DNA of 64,000 nucleotides. Source: a virus. How positions within the stretch are numbered: position 1 is the first letter of the stretch; each line of letters begins with the position of its first letter. Location of the stretch: positions 27,614 through 91,613 of the IMG/VR virus record IMGVR_UViG_3300005528_000048; one strand, given 5' to 3'. Shown here in pieces: positions 33,604 through 42,564 of this stretch. The position numbers and the translations under genes are program-made. Under the pieces are notes generated by a model. It was not told the DNA's origin and did no database searches. It worked only from the letters and a program-made list of their open reading frames with translations.

Positions 33604-34130
33604 ATAACAACGAAAGTTGTTTAAAAGAATTGATCGCAAAACACTCTGGAATTTATTTACAGATTGTTAACCAAACAATTTCTGATCAGTCAAATATCAA
33701 TAAAAACGATATTATTGACGATAAAGACCTTTTCATCTATGAGAAGGCTCTAAAGTTTGACCCCAACAGAAGAATCAAGTTTTCAACTTATTTAGGCAAC
33801 GAAATAAAATGGAAATGCTTGAATATTCATAACAAGGTTAAAAAGTATGAATACTGTGATGTTGGTGATTTGTCTGAACATTTAGTTGACAAAGATTATA
33901 TTGGCGAGTATATTAACCAAGAAATCATCTCACTGATTTATGATAAGGCAGACAAATACCACGATGAAAGGGTAAGAAAAATTATTCAAATGCGTTATAG
34001 AGATTGCAAAAAGAATAAACTAACACCGTGGAAAAGAATTGCAAAAAAATTGAAATTATCAATACAAGGATGCATTAATATTCACAATAGGTTCATCAAG
34101 GAAATTAAACACGAATTAAACAATAATTAA
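33564..34130 (+). CDS. Sigma70-family-like transcription factor
   Basis: From the ATG at 33564 (chosen for GGAGG nine bases upstream) the product is 188 residues. Residues about 50-85 (DDKDLFIYEKALKFDPNRRIKF then STYLGNEIKWKCLN) match sigma region 2, with the FSTYxxxxI core of regions 2.3/2.4. Residues about 135-180 (VRKIIQMRYRDC, KRIAKKLKLSIQGCINIHNRFIKEI) look like a region 4 helix-turn-helix. It may act like the T4 gp55 late factor. It lies between dNMP kinase and ssb. Confidence 0.65.
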   Translation: MADDLSLIEEIKINNNESCLKELIAKHSGIYLQIVNQTISDQSNINKNDIIDDKDLFIYEKALKFDPNRRIKFSTYLGNEIKWKCLNIHNKVKKYEYCDVGDLSEHLVDKDYIGEYINQEIISLIYDKADKYHDERVRKIIQMRYRDCKKNKLTPWKRIAKKLKLSIQGCINIHNRFIKEIKHELNNN

Positions 34131-34138
34131 ACACGAAT

Positions 34139-34582
34139 ATGGTAAATAAAACAATTCTCTACGGCTTTTTGGTCGCTGACCCCGAAGCTCGATACACAAA
34201 AACTGGCAAGTGCGTTTGCAATCTTCGCATTGCTCATCGCGAAAATTATAAGGATGAAAACAAAGACCCTCTTTATATGAGCGTTGATGTTTGGGATAAA
34301 CAAGGCGAAATTTGCGCCAAAAATCTCAAGAAAGGTTCTAGTGTTATTGTTGATGGTCGCTTGGCTACCGATACTTACGAAAACAAAGAAGGTAAGAAAA
34401 CTACCAAGACCTTTATTGTTGCTGATCGTGTTAACTTTGTTCCTCGATTTGAAAAGTCTGAAAAGACTGAAAGCTCCCCGACACAAAAAGAAAAGAAAGT
34501 CGCGCCAAAGAAGATCACAGCCACAGTTGAGGAAGAAGAGTCTGGGACTGGCGGTGAAGAGGGTGATGACATTCCATTTTAA
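34139..34582 (+). CDS. ssb: Single-stranded DNA-binding protein
   Basis: The 147-residue protein is bacterial SSB-like: TILYGFLVADPEARYTKTGK (OB fold start), CNLRIAHRENYKDENKDPLY, VDVWDKQGEICAKNLKKGSSV, and VDGRLATDTYENKEGKK. An acidic flexible linker leads to a GDDIPF end, the canonical tip that recruits replication partners. It protects single-stranded DNA and recruits replication partners. It lies in the early plus-strand operon. Confidence 0.93.
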   Translation: MVNKTILYGFLVADPEARYTKTGKCVCNLRIAHRENYKDENKDPLYMSVDVWDKQGEICAKNLKKGSSVIVDGRLATDTYENKEGKKTTKTFIVADRVNFVPRFEKSEKTESSPTQKEKKVAPKKITATVEEEESGTGGEEGDDIPF

Positions 34583-34584
34583 TT

Positions 34585-35655
34585 ATGCAATTAATTGTTG
34601 AAGCTCCAATTAATTCCCTTTCCTTTGGAAATGTGGCAATTAATCTACTGCGCGAGATGTGGCGCAAAAATATGCAAGTTGGTCTTTTCCCCATTGGAAA
34701 AGTTGACCCATCTGCTCACAATCTTGAACCAGAGTTCTCCAATTGGCTTCAAAACGCAGTTAATAATCGGTTCTTATACTTGAAGAAAGAAGTGCCAAGT
34801 TTGAAACTTTGGCATCTAAACGGTAGCGATAATCGCAAAACTGAAAAGCAATATTTAATTACTTTTTACGAAGCGTCTCAACCAACATTTGTTGAAAAAG
34901 CCCTCTCCAATCTACAGACAAAAACTCTATTTTGTGGAGATTATGCCGCAAATGCCTTTAGGAAAGAAGGTTGCGAAAACATCGCCTCATATAAACTTGG
35001 ATTTGACCAAACCTTTCATGTCACTGGTAAAAAATACTTGCCAGAAAGAATTCACTTTGGACTCATGGGCAAGTTTGAAAATCGCAAACATACTGCTAAA
35101 ATCATTCAAACTTGGCTAGAAAAATATGGTAATAATCCACGCTACTTGTTAAGTTGCTGCGTTACAAATCCATTCTTGCCGCATGAGCAAATGAAGCAGA
35201 TTTATGATTCTGTTCTTGGAGGAAAGAGGTATAGCAACATCAACTTCTTGCCATTCCTTCAAACCAATGCGGAAGTCAATGATTTTCTCAATGCTATTGA
35301 CATTGACCTCACTGGCTTGAGTGGAGCAGAAGGTTGGAACTTGCCAGCTTTCAATGCTACTTGTTTAGGTAAGTGGTCAATTGTCTTGAATGCAACCGCT
35401 CACAAAGATTGGGCCAATGAAACCAACACTATTCTTGTTGAACCTAATGGTATGATTCCAATTTATGATGGAGTTTTCTTCCGCGAAAATGACATGTATA
35501 ATCAAGGAAATATGTGGAATTGGAGTAAGGAATCTGTGATTTCTGCGTTTGAAAGAGCAGAGCAAAAAGTTGGAACAGTTAACGAGGCTGGCATTCAACT
35601 CTCCAAAGAACTAACCTACGAAAACACTCTTAACCAAATCATCTCTCACCTATGA
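34585..35655 (+). CDS. GT-B glycosyltransferase (family 4-like)
   Basis: The 356-residue protein has a GT-B layout: an N-terminal lobe (IVEAPINSLSFGNVAINLLREM), the linker YKLGFDQTFHVTGKKYLPERI, and a C-lobe with FGLMGKFENRKHTAKII and DLTGLSGAEGWNLPAFNATCLG, the E-x(7)-E/S-like sugar-nucleotide site. Donor and acceptor are unknown. It is coupled to ssb (2-base gap) and to the Hsp20-like gene (4-base overlap). Confidence 0.75.
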   Translation: MQLIVEAPINSLSFGNVAINLLREMWRKNMQVGLFPIGKVDPSAHNLEPEFSNWLQNAVNNRFLYLKKEVPSLKLWHLNGSDNRKTEKQYLITFYEASQPTFVEKALSNLQTKTLFCGDYAANAFRKEGCENIASYKLGFDQTFHVTGKKYLPERIHFGLMGKFENRKHTAKIIQTWLEKYGNNPRYLLSCCVTNPFLPHEQMKQIYDSVLGGKRYSNINFLPFLQTNAEVNDFLNAIDIDLTGLSGAEGWNLPAFNATCLGKWSIVLNATAHKDWANETNTILVEPNGMIPIYDGVFFRENDMYNQGNMWNWSKESVISAFERAEQKVGTVNEAGIQLSKELTYENTLNQIISHL

Positions 35656-35897
35656 AAGAAGACCTAGTATTAGAAATCCAAGCGCCTGGATATAAGAAAA
35701 ACGAAATTCAAATCGAATTCGATAACCGCTACTTAATCATTTCAGCAAATAGCGAAAAGTATGGTTCGAGTTATCTTGCAGAAACTATTCCTCAAGCTTA
35801 TGAGATTACCAGCACTTCTGCTAAACTTGAAGATGGCATCCTAGAAATCAGGATTCCTCAAAAGCCAAAAGAAACAAGAGTTGTTCAAATTCAATAA
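35652..35897 (+). CDS. Minimal Hsp20/alpha-crystallin-like chaperone
   Basis: The 81-residue protein is a bare alpha-crystallin domain: LVLEIQAPGYKKNEIQIEFDN, LIISANSEK, IPQAYEITSTSAKLEDGILEIRIPQKP. The last segment is the conserved A-x-x-x-D/N-G-x-L motif. It lacks the flanking N- and C-terminal tails that drive oligomer assembly in most small heat-shock proteins. Small Hsp20 proteins occur in other large phages. A strong terminator follows. Confidence 0.83.
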   Translation: MKEDLVLEIQAPGYKKNEIQIEFDNRYLIISANSEKYGSSYLAETIPQAYEITSTSAKLEDGILEIRIPQKPKETRVVQIQ

Positions 35898-35901
35898 TAA
35901 G

Positions 35902-35930
35902 AAAAGCGGGTTGAAAAACCCGCTTTTTTG
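35902..35930 (+). terminator. Rho-independent terminator after the Hsp20 gene
   Basis: An 11-bp stem (35902-35912 with 35917-35927) with GAAA loop and a closing TTTTTTG on the plus strand. It lies 4 bases past the Hsp20 stop and ends the dut-ssb-Hsp20 transcript. It implies that the next gene has its own promoter or relies on read-through. Confidence 0.88.
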
Positions 35931-35937
35931 TTTTAAA

Positions 35938-36327
35938 ATGGTTATGCCGCTATACTGCTATCGTAACCCGCAAACTGGTGAAGAGATTGAAATCATTCAA
36001 AGAATGAATGACATTCATGAATTCGTTGATTCAAATGGACTAAAATGGGACAGAGTGTTTTTTTCGCCCAATGCAAGCATTGATACAAAGATGGATGCTT
36101 TTAGTCAACAGAAGTTTGTAGAGCGCACAGCGGCCAAGAAAGGTTCTTATGGAGACTTGCTTAATTATAGCGCAGAAATGAGTGCTCAACGAGCAGAGAA
36201 AGCTGGCGGTGTTGACCCTGTTAAAAAGCAATACTTGGAAGACTATTCTAAAAAGAGAAATGGTGCAAAACACGCCTCAGAGCAACCTAAAACCATTGAG
36301 AGCAAAAACATTAAGGTCGAATTATGA
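35938..36327 (+). CDS. FmdB-like small protein, zinc ribbon lost
   Basis: From the ATG at 35938 the product is 129 residues; an ATG at 35944 gives MPLYCYRNPQTGEEIEI, which matches the first strand of FmdB-type zinc ribbons (MPxYxYxCxxCG). Only one of the metal cysteines is present, so zinc binding is doubtful. The remainder is lysine-rich and helical (QYLEDYSKKRNGAK). Function unknown. Confidence 0.55.
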   Translation: MVMPLYCYRNPQTGEEIEIIQRMNDIHEFVDSNGLKWDRVFFSPNASIDTKMDAFSQQKFVERTAAKKGSYGDLLNYSAEMSAQRAEKAGGVDPVKKQYLEDYSKKRNGAKHASEQPKTIESKNIKVEL

Positions 36328-36884
36328 ACATCCCTAAGTTTACTGATAAGGGTTTTTATAAAACAAAAATTCCAGAAAAATCATGGCAAATGATTCAAGA
36401 GGTTTTGGCCAATCATATTAATGAGCGAGTTCCAGAATATTCTGATACCCTAAAGCCAGACTTAAAAGGGTGGATTAAATCAAGTCAATTTGAAGTTGCC
36501 ACAGACCTACTTTGCTTGCAGAGATTTCCAGAACTTAAAAAACAAGTTATACTAGAAATGTATGATGCTCTTTCATCTTGGTCGGGTGCAAAACTAAACC
36601 CCAAAGGAATCATTTACGGCATTCGCTTCTATAAGAATGGGGCCACTTTAGGAATGCATGTGGATAAAAAAGAAACGCATCATATTAGTGTAAACATGAG
36701 CGTGGCATTAGATGGGCAACCTTGGCTATTTGACATTGTGGACCATTCTGGAGTTGAGCATCAAGTTTTAATAGAACCTGGAGAATGTGTTTATTATGAA
36801 TCTGCTCTCTGTCTTCATGGACGTAAAACATCGTTTAACGGCAATTATTATGCCAACATGTATTGTCACTTCACACTAGAATAA
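36324..36884 (+). CDS. 2-oxoglutarate/Fe(II)-dependent oxygenase-like protein
   Basis: The 186-residue protein ends in a double-stranded beta-helix pattern: YGIRFYKNGATLGMHVDKK gives H-x-D, and YYESALCLHGRKTSFNGNYY gives the distal His with a basic residue for 2-oxoglutarate. It fits a hydroxylase acting on a protein or other small acceptor. The target is unknown. It overlaps the preceding gene by 4 bases and the following one by 1 base. Confidence 0.7.
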   Translation: MNIPKFTDKGFYKTKIPEKSWQMIQEVLANHINERVPEYSDTLKPDLKGWIKSSQFEVATDLLCLQRFPELKKQVILEMYDALSSWSGAKLNPKGIIYGIRFYKNGATLGMHVDKKETHHISVNMSVALDGQPWLFDIVDHSGVEHQVLIEPGECVYYESALCLHGRKTSFNGNYYANMYCHFTLE

Positions 36885-37501
36885 TGTTTTTTTCGGTCTA
36901 TAAAACCATCTTTGTGCATATTCCTAAAACTGGAGGTTCCAGTTTAGAATTTGCTATTTGTAAAAAACATCTTCCAGAAAGCTCCAACTTAAACGAAGAC
37001 TCTTATAAGATATTCACCATCAGAGGCGCAATGTGTTGCATAGAAAAAAACACGCCTCGCGGACACCCTCATAGTTATATTTCAGAGTATCACAAATTCT
37101 TACAGATTAATTCTTATTTAAAATTTACTGTATTAAGAAATCCATTTGATCAGGTTACTAGCCTATATAACCAGATGAAATCGTCCATGAAGATTCCTTC
37201 ATTGGAGCACTTCATCTTATCAGATGAAAAGAACTCATTTCAGAATTTAAATCACTACATTAATCAATACGAATACACTCACCTTAATGGTGAACTAGCT
37301 ATTGATAAAGTATTTGTTTTTGATCGTTACCATGAAGCGCAGGATTTTGTAGAAAAACAATTTGACTTAAAAATTGAAAGAGATAAAAAACTTTGGGCCA
37401 CAACATATACTGGAGAGTCTTGGTCCAAAGAAATGAAGGATAAATTTACTTCTGTTCATTATCAATCTATTGCTTTATATCATAGATTTTTGAAACAGTA
37501 A
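36884..37501 (+). CDS. Sulfotransferase family protein 1
   Basis: From the ATG at 36884 (TAATG overlap) the product is 205 residues. FVHIPKTGGSSLEFAI near residue 10 is the 5'-phosphosulfate loop for PAPS. FTVLRNPFDQVTSLYNQM at about 80-97 is the 3'-phosphate site (R-N-P-x5-S). It would transfer sulfate to a sugar or similar acceptor. Two further members are in this window. Confidence 0.85.
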   Translation: MFFSVYKTIFVHIPKTGGSSLEFAICKKHLPESSNLNEDSYKIFTIRGAMCCIEKNTPRGHPHSYISEYHKFLQINSYLKFTVLRNPFDQVTSLYNQMKSSMKIPSLEHFILSDEKNSFQNLNHYINQYEYTHLNGELAIDKVFVFDRYHEAQDFVEKQFDLKIERDKKLWATTYTGESWSKEMKDKFTSVHYQSIALYHRFLKQ

Positions 37502-37515
37502 ATTTACTATCCTAT

Positions 37516-37974
37516 ATGAATCTCGCCTTCTACAAGCCAAATAGCAAAAATACTGGTTGCGCCTTTTCTTTCCAACTATCTTCCAAAGGACAACCAACCG
37601 TTTATGTAAACGGTATTCAACAATTCTCTTGGAATGAGCAAACAAAAAATGGATCATTTTCTGGCAACCAAAAGAACCCTGAAAAGACCATAGCCATTAA
37701 GCTCAACGAAAATGAGATTGGTGGATTGATTCATGCAATTCGCACTTATGGCGAATGGAAAGCTTTTCACTCATTTGAAGAAAATAAAACTCAAATCTCT
37801 TGGACTCGATACAAAAAGAAAGATGGCGCAGATGCCTTCTCGTTCTCTGTTTCTCGCAACGGCAATCAAAAATTTGGCATGGGTGTAGAGCTTTCAGAAG
37901 CAGAAGCTCTAAGAGTGTTTCTTGAAACCTGCCTAGTTAAAATTTTTGAATCAAAAGCCCAAGCCTCAGAATAA
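37516..37974 (+). CDS. PC4/whirly-like single-strand-binding candidate, function uncertain
   Basis: The 152-residue protein starts NLAFYKPNSKNTGCAFSFQL, then DPEKTIAIKLNENEIGGLIHAI (EKTIAIKLN...EIG), and a second copy-like half KFGMGVELSEAEALRVFLETCL. The layout of two beta-sheet halves each ending in a helix resembles PC4/whirly single-strand-binding folds, but this is a weak visual match. It lies two bases before the large glycosyltransferase gene on the same strand. Confidence 0.5.
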   Translation: MNLAFYKPNSKNTGCAFSFQLSSKGQPTVYVNGIQQFSWNEQTKNGSFSGNQKNPEKTIAIKLNENEIGGLIHAIRTYGEWKAFHSFEENKTQISWTRYKKKDGADAFSFSVSRNGNQKFGMGVELSEAEALRVFLETCLVKIFESKAQASE

Positions 37975-37975
37975 C

Positions 37976-39865
37976 ATGAGAAAAAAAAGAATTCTATTTC
38001 ATACTAATTTTTCGCGACTCTTTACTGGCTTCGGGAAAAATAATAAAAACATTTTACGCAAACTGCATGAAACTGGCAAATATGAACTCATAGAATTCGC
38101 TAATGGCTTGCCTTGGGATGCGCCAGATTGTAAGTTTCAACCTTGGCAGTGCTATGGTTCCATGCCAAATCCAAATGTCATGGCACAAATTAAGGGAGAC
38201 GCTGGAAAAGAAAGAGCGGCCCATTATGGTGCTTACGGCATTGACAATGCTATTGAAAAATTAAAGCCAGATGTTTATCTTGGCATTGAAGATATTTGGG
38301 CCTTTAATGGTTTTTGTGACAAGCCTTGGTGGAATCACATCACCTCAATCATTTGGACCACGCTAGATTCGCTTCCAATCCTTCCTGACGCTGTTGATGC
38401 AGCGCCAAAGGTCAAGAACTATCTTGTATGGGCCTCGTTCGCAGAAAAGGCTTTAAAAGAGATGGGATATGGCCATGTGAGAACACTCCCTGGAACTCTC
38501 GATGTCAACCAGTTCTACAACCTTGGTCCAAAAATTAAAAACGACCTGAGAAAAAAATTCAATATCAAAGATAACTTTATTATTGGGTTTGTGTTTCGCA
38601 ATCAGCTTAGAAAAAGCGTCCCAAATCTTTTAGATGGTTTTTGTGAATTCAAAGCAAAAAATCCAGAATCAAAACCCAAGCTATTGCTTCATACTCACTG
38701 GATGGAGGGATGGGATATTCCAAGACTCTTGAGAGAAAAGAATATTGACAATTCTGATGTTTTAACAACATACTTCTGCAAGAATTGCCGCCAATACGAA
38801 ATTAAGCCATATCAGGGCCAAGACTTGAACTGTCCATACTGCAAAGCTCAAAAAAGCGTTTCCACAACCAATATTGTTCATGGAGTCAATGAGGCTCAAT
38901 TGAATGAGGTTTATAATCTTATGGATGTTTATTGTCATCCATTCACAAGCGGAGGACAAGAGATTCCTGTTCAAGAAGCCAAACTCGCTGAACTCATCAC
39001 GCTTGTTACAAATTATTCTTGCGGCGAAGACTACTGCACAGATGAGAGTGGAGGCTTGCCCTTGGATTGGTCAGAGTATCGTGAGCCAGGAACTCAATTT
39101 ATTAAGGCATCAACCAGTGCATTTAGCATTTGTAAACAATTAGAAAAAGTTTACAATATGAAGCCTGAAAAACGTGCTGAAATTGGCAAAAAGGCCAGAG
39201 ATTTTGTAATCAATCATTGCTCTATTGAGGTTGTTTGCAAGCAATTAGAAGAGATGTTTGATAATGCGCCTTTTGTTGAAGATTGGAGCATTCAAGAGAG
39301 AGTTAAAAATCCCAACTATCAACCTCCAAATATTGAAGATAATTGTGAATGGATCATTGACTTATACAAGAATATTCTTGGAGAAACAGTTGATCGCAAT
39401 CATCAAGGCTGCTTGCATTGGATTGAAAGGCTCAAATCAGACCTTAATAGAGAGCAAGTTTTAAATCATTTTAAAAATACTGCTGCTAAAATTGAACCCA
39501 AAACAATTGATATTGGAGATGTTTTGGATAAAGATGATGAAGGAAAAAGAATTGCTGTTGTTATGCCTCAATCTGCTGGTGACGTATTAATGGTGAATGC
39601 GTTGCTAGAAAATTTGCAAGAACTTTATCCAGACCATCATATTTACTTTATTACGCTGCCACAGTTTTTTGAGATTGTAGATGAGCATCCATGCGTTCAC
39701 AAAATTTTACCATATTCGCCAATCTTTGACAATCTTCTTTTCTTGGAAGGGCAAGGTGAGCACAAAGGATATTTTGAACTAGCGTTCTTACCTTTCATCA
39801 CAACACAAAGACATTTTACCTATCAACATAATGGAAAAGACCGAACTCAATTGCAATTTCATTAA
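37976..39865 (+). CDS. Glycosyltransferase (GT4-like) with zinc ribbon and N-half of a GT9 domain
   Basis: From the ATG at 37976 the product is 629 residues. It begins RILFHTNFSRLFTGFGKNNKNIL (GT-B N-lobe). The C-lobe has VYCHPFTSGGQEIPVQEAKLAE, the family 4 E-x-x donor site. Within it, CKNCRQYEIKPYQGQDLNCPYC at about 262-283 is an inserted zinc ribbon. The end (RIAVVMPQSAGDVLMVNALL ... FLPFITTQ) is the first half of a family 9 glycosyltransferase. The second half is in 40225-41388, with a cupin gene between them. Confidence 0.8.
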   Translation: MRKKRILFHTNFSRLFTGFGKNNKNILRKLHETGKYELIEFANGLPWDAPDCKFQPWQCYGSMPNPNVMAQIKGDAGKERAAHYGAYGIDNAIEKLKPDVYLGIEDIWAFNGFCDKPWWNHITSIIWTTLDSLPILPDAVDAAPKVKNYLVWASFAEKALKEMGYGHVRTLPGTLDVNQFYNLGPKIKNDLRKKFNIKDNFIIGFVFRNQLRKSVPNLLDGFCEFKAKNPESKPKLLLHTHWMEGWDIPRLLREKNIDNSDVLTTYFCKNCRQYEIKPYQGQDLNCPYCKAQKSVSTTNIVHGVNEAQLNEVYNLMDVYCHPFTSGGQEIPVQEAKLAELITLVTNYSCGEDYCTDESGGLPLDWSEYREPGTQFIKASTSAFSICKQLEKVYNMKPEKRAEIGKKARDFVINHCSIEVVCKQLEEMFDNAPFVEDWSIQERVKNPNYQPPNIEDNCEWIIDLYKNILGETVDRNHQGCLHWIERLKSDLNREQVLNHFKNTAAKIEPKTIDIGDVLDKDDEGKRIAVVMPQSAGDVLMVNALLENLQELYPDHHIYFITLPQFFEIVDEHPCVHKILPYSPIFDNLLFLEGQGEHKGYFELAFLPFITTQRHFTYQHNGKDRTQLQFH

Positions 39866-40223
39866 AGAAGGATGCAAAACTTCACACTATGTCCCTAAAG
39901 GATGGGGATATGAAAAATGGTTAGTAAATCGCGATGATTATTGCGGCAAACTTCTTTTTCTTTTTAAAGGAAAAAAGCTTTCTTGGCATTACCACGAAAA
40001 GAAAACTGAAACCTTCTATGTGAACAAAGGCTCTGTTGTTCTTTATTATGGAACTGGCAACGATATAAATGCAGCTATCATGCAAGAGCTTTATGAAGGA
40101 GATATTTTTCATGTTCCAGTTGGTTTGCGGCATCGCCTATTAGCTTTGGAAAATTCAGAAATTATTGAGTTTTCCACTCACCATGAGGATAGCGATTCTA
40201 TTCGCATTGAAAAAGGAGATTAA
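39831..40223 (+). CDS. Cupin protein, mannose-6-phosphate isomerase-like
   Basis: The 130-residue protein carries a cupin motif: LSWHYHEKKTETFYVNKG (H-x-H-x(4,5)-E) and GDIFHVPVGLRHRL (closing His). Single-domain cupins of this type often bind a metal and sit beside sugar-nucleotide genes. It overlaps the end of the upstream glycosyltransferase by 35 bases and ends one base before the next glycosyltransferase start, so it splits that domain. Confidence 0.8.
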   Translation: MEKTELNCNFIKEGCKTSHYVPKGWGYEKWLVNRDDYCGKLLFLFKGKKLSWHYHEKKTETFYVNKGSVVLYYGTGNDINAAIMQELYEGDIFHVPVGLRHRLLALENSEIIEFSTHHEDSDSIRIEKGD

Positions 40224-40224
40224 T

Positions 40225-41388
40225 ATGAGTCATTTAATACAAGAATACGCTAAAAGTTTAGGGGTAAAAATCGGCAAACCAATTTTCCCCACCCACTACA
40301 TTCCTGTGATTGACGATAAATATATCACGGTTCATGTGGATAACAAAATTGACTCAAAATTTTATGAGTTCTTTCCAGAAGTTATTGAGCTTTTGAAGAA
40401 TTTGCTGCGACCACTTGGATACAAAATTTATCAAATTGGCGGCGGCGATGATCCTCAGTTGCCTCTTGTTGACAAAGCTTTCCTTGGTTTCTCCAGAAAG
40501 CAAACATCATACATTGTTAAGAATTCAAGCCTTCATTTGGGAATTGATAGTTTTCCTGTTCATCAAGCGAGCGCTTTTGATGTGCCAATTGTTGTTCTTT
40601 ACTCTCACATTTATCCAAGCCATGCCAATCCGTATTGGAGCACTCCAAGCAAAGTTCGCATCTTAGAGGCTGATCGCGGTGGCCGTAAACCAAGCTACAC
40701 TTATCACGAAAAGCCCAAATCAATCAATACCATTAAGCCAGAAGATGTTGTTAAAAATGTGTGTGAATTGTTAAATGTGCCATACACAAAAAGCATCAAC
40801 ACCAAATTCATTGGCGAACTTTATTCACAAGCTGTTGTTGAAATCATTCCAGACTTTTATGGCTTTGCCGAAGAATTAAAAAATAGACTCATCAATATCA
40901 GAATGGATTATTTTCATAATGAAAACAATCTACTTGCTTGGTGCTCAAACTATGCTTGCCACGTTATAGCGAGTCAACCAATTGAGACTAATCTCTTAGC
41001 TCAGTGCAAAAACAATATCAAAAAAATCACTTTTCAAATCCAAAACACAAAAGACTTTTCCAAAGAATATTTAGAATCAGTCAAGAACTTGGGTTTAGAT
41101 ATTTCTTGTTCAACTAAAAATAAAGAAGAGTTAGCAGAGATTCGTAATTTTTATTTTGATTTTAGAGTTGAACTTGACGAACCACCAAATCAAGAAAGAG
41201 TAAGTGAGCTATCTCAAATTCCAAATTTGAAATTTTTGACCAAAAAGGATATTTTTTCCAGCGGCAAGCGTTATCCTTCCAAAGCTCATGTTGATTGTGA
41301 TCAAGTTTTTGTTGACAGAGCATCAGATGTGATCTATAATGAATCATTCTGGACAGATTTAGATCACTATTTTATTTATGAATCCTAA
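40225..41388 (+). CDS. C-terminal half of a GT9-type glycosyltransferase domain plus unknown tail
   Basis: From the ATG at 40225 (AAGGAG site) the product is 387 residues. The first 170 residues (LIQEYAKSLGVKIGKPIF, KQTSYIVKNSSLHLGIDSF, then DVPIVVLYSHIYP) are the donor-binding half of family 9 enzymes; its first half is at the end of 37976-39865. The second half (about 190-387) is an alpha-beta region (LGLDISCSTKNKEELAEI) with no recognised motif. The two halves probably assemble in trans. Confidence 0.72.
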   Translation: MSHLIQEYAKSLGVKIGKPIFPTHYIPVIDDKYITVHVDNKIDSKFYEFFPEVIELLKNLLRPLGYKIYQIGGGDDPQLPLVDKAFLGFSRKQTSYIVKNSSLHLGIDSFPVHQASAFDVPIVVLYSHIYPSHANPYWSTPSKVRILEADRGGRKPSYTYHEKPKSINTIKPEDVVKNVCELLNVPYTKSINTKFIGELYSQAVVEIIPDFYGFAEELKNRLINIRMDYFHNENNLLAWCSNYACHVIASQPIETNLLAQCKNNIKKITFQIQNTKDFSKEYLESVKNLGLDISCSTKNKEELAEIRNFYFDFRVELDEPPNQERVSELSQIPNLKFLTKKDIFSSGKRYPSKAHVDCDQVFVDRASDVIYNESFWTDLDHYFIYES

Positions 41389-42112
41389 CAAATACAAGCG
41401 TAACGAAATGGGCCTTATCGAAGGCGTTGAATATAAATTCAATGAAGACGGCTCAATTAACTGGCGAGCAATGATCAAACCAGAGCATTTATATCCTAAC
41501 AAGGATTGGTTTGAAACTCGTAAAATGCAAATGCCAGATTCAATTGAAGGTCTTGGTGATCATCAGCTTCTTATTAAGCTTGCAGGCATCAAAGAACTAG
41601 CTCGTTTTCGTGGTCTTGAAACTGTTCGTTATACAATTAACACTGTATCTTCAAATTACGCAACAGCGGTTTGCGAAATTCGTTGGATGCCAAACTATGA
41701 AACAAATGGAATTTCCCAAATTTTCAGCAGCACCGCAAACGCCACGTTTGACAACTGTTCAGGCTTTGGCATTAAGTTTCTTGAGACTATCGCTGAAAAT
41801 CGCGCTTTTGTTCGCGCTGTTCGCAATTATCTCAATATTCATATTGTTGGTGATGATGAAATTGATAAGTCTAAAAACAAGGTCGCTTATGAGGAAAGCG
41901 AAGCAATTGTTCAATCGCTAACACCACAGAACGCTCTCAAGAATGCAGCTAAACAAAATCTTGGCTGCGCAGATTTTGAAGCTTTCAAAAAGCATTTGAG
42001 GAAGATGTGGAAAGACGAAACCTATAAGAATGAAGAGGCTGCAAATTGGAACTCTTTCGAAGATATTCCAATTAAAGAAAGCCGTAAGCTATTGTCCCTT
42101 GTGACAAAATGA
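41378..42112 (+). CDS. Phage protein, possibly DNA annealing related
   Basis: The 244-residue protein contains LIKLAGIKELARFRGLETVRY, then TANATFDNCSGFGIKFLETIA and ENRAFVRAVRNYLNIHIVGDD. The middle part recalls the ENRAxxRAxR patterns in single-strand annealing or Erf-type phage proteins, but I cannot assign it firmly. It overlaps the upstream gene by 11 bases and the next by 4. Confidence 0.5.
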   Translation: MNPNKYKRNEMGLIEGVEYKFNEDGSINWRAMIKPEHLYPNKDWFETRKMQMPDSIEGLGDHQLLIKLAGIKELARFRGLETVRYTINTVSSNYATAVCEIRWMPNYETNGISQIFSSTANATFDNCSGFGIKFLETIAENRAFVRAVRNYLNIHIVGDDEIDKSKNKVAYEESEAIVQSLTPQNALKNAAKQNLGCADFEAFKKHLRKMWKDETYKNEEAANWNSFEDIPIKESRKLLSLVTK

Positions 42113-42564
42113 TTGAAAAAGTCATATCTGCTCAAAAGTTTGAAAAAGCTTTCAGAGATTTAGAGTCTATTTTTAAAGAGGAAAACTCCAAATATGGACA
42201 CGCATATTTGCCGATCAATCCTCAATGTGTCATTGATTCATTTGCTCATCCAGCGTTACTAAATAATAGTATTCACTGTTGGGCAAATTTTGAAAATAAT
42301 CAAGTGGATGGCTTAATTATGTTTATGGATGGTATGCATCCATTTTTAGGCAAAAGAATGTTTACTGAATATTGTTGGGTTAGTAAAAATCCAAAAAAAT
42401 CATTTGCCTTATACAAGACAGCAATTAAATTTGCCCAAAAAAGAGGCATAGAATATGTTATCATGAACTGTGTTGAAAACTATCCAACATCTAATAAGTT
42501 AAAGAAAATTTATCAAAAAATGGGTTTTAAAAAAGATTCAGAATCGTATATCAAAAGAATATGA
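42109..42564 (+). CDS. GNAT-family N-acetyltransferase-like protein
   Basis: The 151-residue protein ends YVIMNCVENYPTSNKLKKIYQKMGF, the last strand and the Y-x-x-x-G-F ending common in the GNAT fold. Upstream HCWANFENNQVDGLIMF gives the central beta strands. Acetyl-CoA pyrophosphate loop residues are not clear. Substrate unknown. It is coupled to both neighbours. Confidence 0.6.
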   Translation: MIEKVISAQKFEKAFRDLESIFKEENSKYGHAYLPINPQCVIDSFAHPALLNNSIHCWANFENNQVDGLIMFMDGMHPFLGKRMFTEYCWVSKNPKKSFALYKTAIKFAQKRGIEYVIMNCVENYPTSNKLKKIYQKMGFKKDSESYIKRI

